This document shows positions 58,487-63,300 of a stretch of 63,300 nucleotides of DNA, in pieces (within the stretch, counting starts at the first letter, position 1; every line of letters starts with the position of its first letter). The notes beneath the pieces were generated by a model that was given only the letters and a program-made list of their open reading frames with translations, made no database searches and was not told the origin of the DNA. The stretch is from CANKHA01 sp035699705. GTDB taxonomy: Bacteria; Pseudomonadota; Alphaproteobacteria; Rhizobiales; Xanthobacteraceae. A program made the position numbers and the translations under genes. The DNA lies in NCBI GenBank assembly GCA_035699705.1, contig DASSPI010000018.1, forward strand, positions 1-63,300, in the 5' to 3' direction.

Positions 58487-59700
58487 GCGCCCCTGCGACA
58501 CCCAATTCCTTTCGCACCGGGCCCGACGAGCGCGGCCATTTCGGCAAGTATGGCGGCCGCTTCGTCGCCGAAACCCTGATGCCTTTGGTGCTCGAGCTGG
58601 AGCAGGCCTATGCCAAGGCCAAGGCCGACCCGGCTTTCCAGAAGGAGATGGACGGCTATCTGGCGAATTACGTCGGCCGGCCCTCGCCGCTCTATTATGC
58701 CGAGCGGCTGACCGAGCATCTTGGCGGCGCAAAGATCTATTTCAAGCGTGAGGAGCTCAATCACACCGGCGCGCACAAGGTGAACAACGTGCTCGGGCAG
58801 ATCATGCTCGCGCGCCGCATGGGCAAAAGGCGCATCATCGCCGAGACCGGGGCCGGCATGCACGGCGTTGCCACCGCCACGCTCTGCGCGCGCTTCGGAC
58901 TGGACTGCATCGTCTATATGGGCGCGGTGGATCTGGAGCGGCAGAAAGCCAACGTCTTCCGCATGAGGATGCTAGGCGCCGAAGTGCGTCCCGTCGTGTC
59001 CGGCACCCGGACGCTGAAGGATGCCATGAACGAGGCGTTGCGCGATTGGGTGACCAATGTCGCCGACACGTTTTACTGCATCGGCACCGTAGCGGGGCCG
59101 CATCCCTATCCGATGATGGTGCGCGACTTCCAATGCGTGATCGGACGCGAGACGCGCGCGCAGATGCAGCAAGCCGAGGGCCGCCTGCCGGATTCGCTGA
59201 TCGCCTGCATCGGCGGCGGCTCGAATGCCATGGGGCTGTTTCATCCTTTCCTCGACGACCGCTCGATCGAAATCTACGGCGTCGAAGCCGCCGGTCATGG
59301 TCTCACCGGGCTGCATGCGGCATCGATTGCCGGCGGCCGGCCCGGCGTGCTGCACGGCAACCGCACTTATCTGCTGATGGATGACGACGGGCAGATCAAG
59401 GACGCGCATTCGATCTCCGCCGGCCTGGATTATCCCGGCATCGGTCCGGAACACGCCTGGCTGAACGATCTCGGCCGGGTGAAATTCCTGTCGGCGACCG
59501 ACGACGAGGCGGTGGCGGCACTGCAACTGTGCAGCCGGCTGGAGGGCATCATTCCCGCGCTCGAGCCTGCGCATGCGCTTGCCAGGACCATCGATATCGC
59601 GCCGACCAAGCCGAAGGATCACTTGATGGTGGTGAATATCTCCGGCCGCGGCGATAAGGATCTCGACTCCGTCGCGCAATATCTCGCAGGCAAGCGATGA
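58483..59700 (+). CDS. trpB: Tryptophan synthase beta chain
   Basis: PLP enzyme making tryptophan from indole and serine. The 405 residues carry the PLP Lys in NHTGAHKVNNVLGQIMLARR (about residue 98), the phosphate-binding CIGGGSNAMGLFHPF, and GETGAGMHG-like catalytic loop (AETGAGMHGVATAT). ATG 58483 overlaps trpF and the stop overlaps trpA (ATGA). The channel for indole is formed with TrpA. Confidence 0.97.
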   Translation: MSAPATPNSFRTGPDERGHFGKYGGRFVAETLMPLVLELEQAYAKAKADPAFQKEMDGYLANYVGRPSPLYYAERLTEHLGGAKIYFKREELNHTGAHKVNNVLGQIMLARRMGKRRIIAETGAGMHGVATATLCARFGLDCIVYMGAVDLERQKANVFRMRMLGAEVRPVVSGTRTLKDAMNEALRDWVTNVADTFYCIGTVAGPHPYPMMVRDFQCVIGRETRAQMQQAEGRLPDSLIACIGGGSNAMGLFHPFLDDRSIEIYGVEAAGHGLTGLHAASIAGGRPGVLHGNRTYLLMDDDGQIKDAHSISAGLDYPGIGPEHAWLNDLGRVKFLSATDDEAVAALQLCSRLEGIIPALEPAHALARTIDIAPTKPKDHLMVVNISGRGDKDLDSVAQYLAGKR

Positions 59701-60536
59701 CCACCCGGATCGAGCGCCGCTTTGCGGCGCTGGCAAAAGAAGGCCGGGCGGCGCTGGTGACTTTCACCATGGCGGGCGATCCCGACCCTGAGACGTCGCT
59801 GGCGATACTGAAGGCGCTGCCGAAAGCGGGCGCCGACGTGCTCGAGATCGGCATGCCCTTTACCGATCCGATGGCGGACGGGCCCGCGATCCAGGCGGCC
59901 GGCTTGCGCGCGCTGAAGTCCGGCCAGACTTTGAAGAAGACGCTCGCGATGGTGCGCGACTTCCGGAAGGGCGACGGCGACACGCCGGTCGTGCTGATGG
60001 GTTATTACAATCCGATCTATGTCTACGGCGTGGACCGTTTCCTTGCCGACGCGATCTCGGCGGGCGTCGATGGGCTGATCGTGGTCGATCTGCCGCCGGA
60101 GGAAGACGTCGAGCTCTGCCTGCCGGCGCTGAAGGCCGGCGTGAACTTCATTCGCCTCGCCACGCCCACCACCGACGACAAGCGGCTGCCGACCGTGCTC
60201 GCGAATACGTCGGGCTTCGTCTATTACGTCTCCATCACCGGCATCACCGGCGCCGCCACGCCGGACGCCGCCATCGTCGGCGCCGCCGTCGCGCGCATCA
60301 AGCGCCATTGCAAGCTGCCGGTCGCGGTCGGTTTCGGCGTGAAGACCGCCGCGCAGGCGAGCGCGATTGCGCGGCATGCCGACGGCGTGGTGGTTGGCTC
60401 CGCGCTGGTGGACGCGCTGCGGGCGACGCTTGATGCCGACAACAGGGCGACCGGCGGCACCGTCAAGGCGGTCACCGATCTGGTCGCGGAACTGGCTGCC
60501 GGCGTGCGCGCCGCCAAGCGCGTGGCGGCGGAATAG
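59697..60536 (+). CDS. trpA: Tryptophan synthase alpha chain
   Basis: Cleaves indole-3-glycerol phosphate to indole. The 279 residues contain LEIGMPFTDPMADGPAIQAA with the catalytic Glu, the VVDLPPEEDVE strand with the catalytic Asp, SGFVYYVSITGITGA and the phosphate loop VGFGVKTAAQASAIA. Its start overlaps the trpB stop, so the two subunits are made together. Confidence 0.96.
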   Translation: MTTRIERRFAALAKEGRAALVTFTMAGDPDPETSLAILKALPKAGADVLEIGMPFTDPMADGPAIQAAGLRALKSGQTLKKTLAMVRDFRKGDGDTPVVLMGYYNPIYVYGVDRFLADAISAGVDGLIVVDLPPEEDVELCLPALKAGVNFIRLATPTTDDKRLPTVLANTSGFVYYVSITGITGAATPDAAIVGAAVARIKRHCKLPVAVGFGVKTAAQASAIARHADGVVVGSALVDALRATLDADNRATGGTVKAVTDLVAELAAGVRAAKRVAAE

Positions 60537-60653
60537 TTAATCCTTTCAGGGCTATTGCCGGGCGGCGCCGGGCGATCCATCTAAGACGTGTGCTAGATTG
60601 AACGACCGAAGGACGTCCGCCCCGCAGGGCAAGACAGACAAAGAGAAGCGTCG

Positions 60654-61598
60654 ATGAACTGGATTTCCAACGTCGTGCGGCCAAAGATCCGCAACATCCT
60701 CAAGCGCGAGACGCCGGAGAATCTTTGGATCAAATGCCCCGACACCGGCCAGCTCGTCTTCTACAAGGACGTGGAAGCGAACCAGTTCGTCATTCCCGAA
60801 TCCAATTATCACATGCGCATGAGCGCGACCGCGCGCATGAAATCGATGTTCGACGGCGAGACCTGGTTCGACATCGCGGTCCCCGAGGTGACGATCGATC
60901 CGTTGAAATTCCGCGACGAGCGCCGCTACATCGACCGGCTGAAGGATGCCCGCACCAAGACCGGCATGCACGACGCGGTGAAGGTCGGCTACGGCAAGCT
61001 GGAGGGCCAGGCCGTCGTCATCGCGGTGCAGGATTTCGATTTCATGGGCGGCTCGCTCGGCATGGCGGCGGGCGAAGCCGTTATCAAGGGATTTGAAAAG
61101 GCGGTCGAGAAGGGCACGCCTTTCATCCTGTTTGCCGCCTCCGGCGGCGCGCGCATGCAGGAAGGCATCATGTCGCTGATGCAGATGCCGCGCACCACGG
61201 TGGCGGTGCAGATGCTGCGCGAGGCAAAGAAGCCCTATATCGTCGTGCTGACCAACCCGACCACCGGCGGCGTCACTGCGTCATACGCGATGCTGGGCGA
61301 CGTGCAGATCGCCGAGCCGGGCGCGCTCATCGGCTTCGCCGGGCCGCGCGTGATCGAGCAGACCATCCGCGAGAAATTGCCGGAAGGTTTCCAACGCGCG
61401 GAATATCTGCGCGACCATGGCATGATCGACATGGTGGTGCATCGCCATCAGTTGCGCTCCACCATCGCCGAGCTGTGCCGCCTGCTGACCAGGGCTCCCG
61501 CTCGGCAGGCTGCGAGCACCGTGCCGGCGCCGGCAGAGCAGCCCGCCAATGCGGTGCTTCCGGCGGCTGCGGCAGCCGCGCCGCCTGCGACTGCCTAG
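60654..61598 (+). CDS. accD: Acetyl-CoA carboxylase carboxyltransferase beta subunit, zinc ribbon lost
   Basis: Carboxyltransferase half of ACC, moving CO2 from biotin to acetyl-CoA for fatty-acid synthesis. The 314 residues carry the crotonase-fold core: DFDFMGGSLGMAAGEA, FAASGGARMQEGIMSL and PTTGGVTASYAMLGDV, GFAGPRVIEQTI. The N-terminal zinc ribbon normally has four Cys; here KCPDTGQ keeps only one and the second pair reads IPESNYH. An Ala/Pro-rich tail follows the domain. It lies between trpA and folC, the usual alphaproteobacterial place. Confidence 0.96.
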   Translation: MNWISNVVRPKIRNILKRETPENLWIKCPDTGQLVFYKDVEANQFVIPESNYHMRMSATARMKSMFDGETWFDIAVPEVTIDPLKFRDERRYIDRLKDARTKTGMHDAVKVGYGKLEGQAVVIAVQDFDFMGGSLGMAAGEAVIKGFEKAVEKGTPFILFAASGGARMQEGIMSLMQMPRTTVAVQMLREAKKPYIVVLTNPTTGGVTASYAMLGDVQIAEPGALIGFAGPRVIEQTIREKLPEGFQRAEYLRDHGMIDMVVHRHQLRSTIAELCRLLTRAPARQAASTVPAPAEQPANAVLPAAAAAAPPATA

Positions 61599-61601
61599 CC
61601 T

Positions 61602-62909
61602 TTGACTCCCATCGACGACATCATCGCGCGGCTGCAATCGCTGCACCCCAAGCTGATCGATCTCACGCTCGACCGGATGACGCGCGTACTGGCGCAGCTC
61701 GGCCATCCGGAGCGCAAGCTGCCGCCGGTGATCCACGTCGCCGGCACCAACGGCAAAGGTTCGGTGATCGCCTTCATGCGTGCGATGCTGGAGGCCGACG
61801 GCAAGCGCGTGCATGTCTATACCTCGCCGCATCTGGTGCGCTTCAACGAGCGCTTTCGTCTGGCCGGGCGGCTGGTGTCGGACGAAGAGCTGGAAGCGGC
61901 GCTGGCGGAATGCGAGCGCGTCAATGCCGGGGCGCCGCTGACATTGTTCGAGATCACCACGGCGGCGGGCCTGCTGCTGTTTTCCCGTCATCCCGCGGAT
62001 GCGGTGCTGCTCGAGGTCGGTCTCGGGGGCCGGCTCGACGCGACCAACGTGATCGAAAAGCCGCTCGCCACGGTCATCACGCCGGTGGCGCTCGACCATG
62101 CCGACTATCTCGGCGGGAGCCTTGATCAGGTCGCGGCGGAAAAGGCCGGCATCATCAAGGAACATGTACCCGTCATCGTCGCCGCGCAGCAGCGCGAGGT
62201 GCTCTCGGTGATCGAGCGCCGCGCCGTCCGGCTCGATGCGCCGCTGCACATCGCCGGCGAGGACTGGAGCGCGGGCGAAGAGCGCGGCCGTCTGGTCTTT
62301 CAGGACGAAGAGCGGCTCATCGATCTGCCCCCGCCGAAGCTATACGGACGCCATCAATTCGAGAATGCCGGGCTGGCGGTCGCCACCTTGCGCGCCGTTC
62401 CCTCGCTGACGCCGCGCGTATCGGCTTTCGAAGCGGGCGTGGTCAATGCCGAATGGCCGGCGCGCATGCAGCGGCTGACGACCGGCACGCTCGCGTTGCG
62501 CGTGCCGCAGGGCAGCGAGCTTTGGCTCGACGGCGGGCACAATCCCGACGGCGGCCGCGCTATCGCGGCCGCGCTCGCGGATCTGGAAGAGCGGGTGTCG
62601 CGCCCGCTGGTGCTGATCGTCGGCATGTTGTCGAGCAAGGACTGCGCGGGATTTCTGCGCAATTTCGCCGGACTGACGCGGCGCATCATCGCCGTCCCGA
62701 TCGAGGATCAGAAGAATGCGCTCTCGCCTGACGAGATCGCCTTTGCCTCGCGCAGCGTTGGCATTCCCGCCATGACGCGCGCCAGCGTCAAGGCCGCACT
62801 CGACGCCACCGAAATGCTGGAGCTCGATCCCGCGCCACGCATCCTGATCACCGGCTCGCTTTATCTGGCGGGCGAGGTGCTGAAACAGAACGGCACGCTG
62901 CCGGAGTAG
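61602..62909 (+). CDS. folC: Folylpolyglutamate synthase/dihydrofolate synthase
   Basis: ATP-dependent ligase that adds glutamate to dihydropteroate or folates. The 435 residues have IHVAGTNGKGSVIAFMRAML (P-loop, about residue 46), YTSPHLVRFNERFR, VLLEVGLGGRLDATNVI and LDGGHNPDGGRAIAAAL. The start is TTG 61602, three bases after the accD stop; no better start codon precedes the first helix. accD-folC linkage is conserved in this group. Confidence 0.95.
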   Translation: MTPIDDIIARLQSLHPKLIDLTLDRMTRVLAQLGHPERKLPPVIHVAGTNGKGSVIAFMRAMLEADGKRVHVYTSPHLVRFNERFRLAGRLVSDEELEAALAECERVNAGAPLTLFEITTAAGLLLFSRHPADAVLLEVGLGGRLDATNVIEKPLATVITPVALDHADYLGGSLDQVAAEKAGIIKEHVPVIVAAQQREVLSVIERRAVRLDAPLHIAGEDWSAGEERGRLVFQDEERLIDLPPPKLYGRHQFENAGLAVATLRAVPSLTPRVSAFEAGVVNAEWPARMQRLTTGTLALRVPQGSELWLDGGHNPDGGRAIAAALADLEERVSRPLVLIVGMLSSKDCAGFLRNFAGLTRRIIAVPIEDQKNALSPDEIAFASRSVGIPAMTRASVKAALDATEMLELDPAPRILITGSLYLAGEVLKQNGTLPE

Positions 62910-62917
62910 TTTTATTG

Positions 62918-62940
62918 TCGTCCCGCGAAGGCGGGGACGC
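62918..62940. repeat. REP-like hairpin after folC
   Basis: GTCCCGC and GCGGGGAC form a stem-loop in GTCGTCCCGCGAAGGCGGGGACGC, the same motif as at 13754-13838. It separates the convergent folC and DNA ligase genes and may end both transcripts. Confidence 0.65.
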
Positions 62941-62955
62941 ATACGCGTGCGCCAC

Positions 62956-63300
62956 CTATCCCAGCAGCTTCATCAGGTTCGCTTTCTTCTGCTTCACCTG
63001 GTCGAGCGTGCATTGCTTCGGCGCTTTGTCGGGCCGCCAGCGCAGCAGCCGCGTGCCGTGGCGGAAGCGGTCGCCGGTGAAATGGTCGTAGCAGACCTCC
63101 ACCACCAGTTTGGGCTTGAGCGGCTGCCACTCGGCCGAGCGCTTGGTCGACCAGCGGCTCGGCCCGCCGGGCGCGTTGCCGGTAAAGCCGGGCGGACCGA
63201 TCAGCTTCTCCAGCTTTTTGGTCAGCGCCGCGCGCTCGCTATTCTTGATGGTGGAGCTAAAGCCGACGTGATGCAGCAGGCCCTTGCCGTCATAGAGGCC
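62956..63300 (-). CDS. ATP-dependent DNA ligase, C-terminal part (runs off the right edge)
   Basis: The minus strand is open from the window edge to a TAG at 62956. The 114 visible residues include GLLHHVGFSSTIK, APGGPSRWSTKRSAEW, LKPKLVVEVCYDHFTGDRFRHG and LLRWRPDKAP, the OB-fold end of LigC-type ligases that act in non-homologous end joining or repair. The adenylation domain with the catalytic Lys lies outside the window, so the type is inferred from the C-terminus. Confidence 0.85.
   Translation of the reverse strand, partial: GLYDGKGLLHHVGFSSTIKNSERAALTKKLEKLIGPPGFTGNAPGGPSRWSTKRSAEWQPLKPKLVVEVCYDHFTGDRFRHGTRLLRWRPDKAPKQCTLDQVKQKKANLMKLLG

Overview
The window is about 63 kb of GC-rich chromosome from an alphaproteobacterium, most likely in the Hyphomicrobiales near the Xanthobacteraceae/Nitrobacteraceae (Bradyrhizobium- or Pseudolabrys-like). 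The reasons are the trpF-trpB-trpA-accD-folC order, an AccD without its zinc-ribbon cysteines, a short GpmA and short RNase D, DUF1150, DUF2244, TIGR02300 and DUF1330 proteins, alphaproteobacterial-type RpoH promoters, and many palindromic intergenic repeats of the kind common in this group. No rRNA, CRISPR array, intact insertion sequence or prophage was seen. The assignment comes from reading proteins, not from a database search.

Layout. 0-10.3 kb: end of a membrane protein gene, then dnaK-dnaJ behind an RpoH-type promoter, a PmtA-like methyltransferase, an FMN reductase, pyrF, a DUF1330 gene, dapB, a small membrane protein, gpmA, an Ada-like repair protein, DUF2244 and nth. 10.3-20.3 kb: a CysZ/EI24 membrane protein, a YiiX-like amidase, a Tat-exported flavin amine oxidase, and the translation block pheT, DUF559 nuclease, membrane protein, pheS, rplT, rpmI, infC, with infC starting at ATT. 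20.4-27.6 kb: glycosyltransferase, alpha/beta hydrolase, a two-subunit thiamine-diphosphate decarboxylase, queG, GST, uppP and an NDUFA9-like protein.

27.7-31.4 kb is an accessory patch behind tRNA-Leu(CAG). It has two extra imperfect copies of the tRNA 3' end, a broken histidine-kinase fragment, a small zinc-ribbon protein, a second flavin amine oxidase and an exported protein of unknown function. 31.4-41.6 kb carries a CmoB-like methyltransferase and a Tat-exported cupin, then a divergent pair of probable catabolic transcription units. On the minus strand are an orphan molybdenum hydroxylase large subunit, a substrate-binding protein without a signal peptide and a TctC-type binding protein. 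On the plus strand are a UbiD-family decarboxylase, an alpha/beta hydrolase and a MetE-like zinc methyl/alkyltransferase. A perfect TTGTCTGACAA palindrome lies between them. This cluster is the best candidate for an undescribed pathway in the window.

41.7-63.3 kb returns to core functions: RNase D, lptC-lptA-lptB, rpoN, ptsN (with no hpf between them), DUF1150 and hsp20 behind a second RpoH-type promoter, tRNA-Ala(GGC), TIGR02300, aroA-cmk, two envelope-lipid genes on the opposite strand, rpsA, sppA, ihfB, a GIY-YIG nuclease pseudogene, a LapA-domain protein, trpF-trpB-trpA, accD, folC, and the C-terminus of an ATP-dependent DNA ligase at the right edge.

Repeats are a theme. Several families of palindromic elements sit between genes. 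One supplies the stop codons of both flanking genes, and another pair brackets the DUF559 nuclease gene as near-identical inverted repeats.
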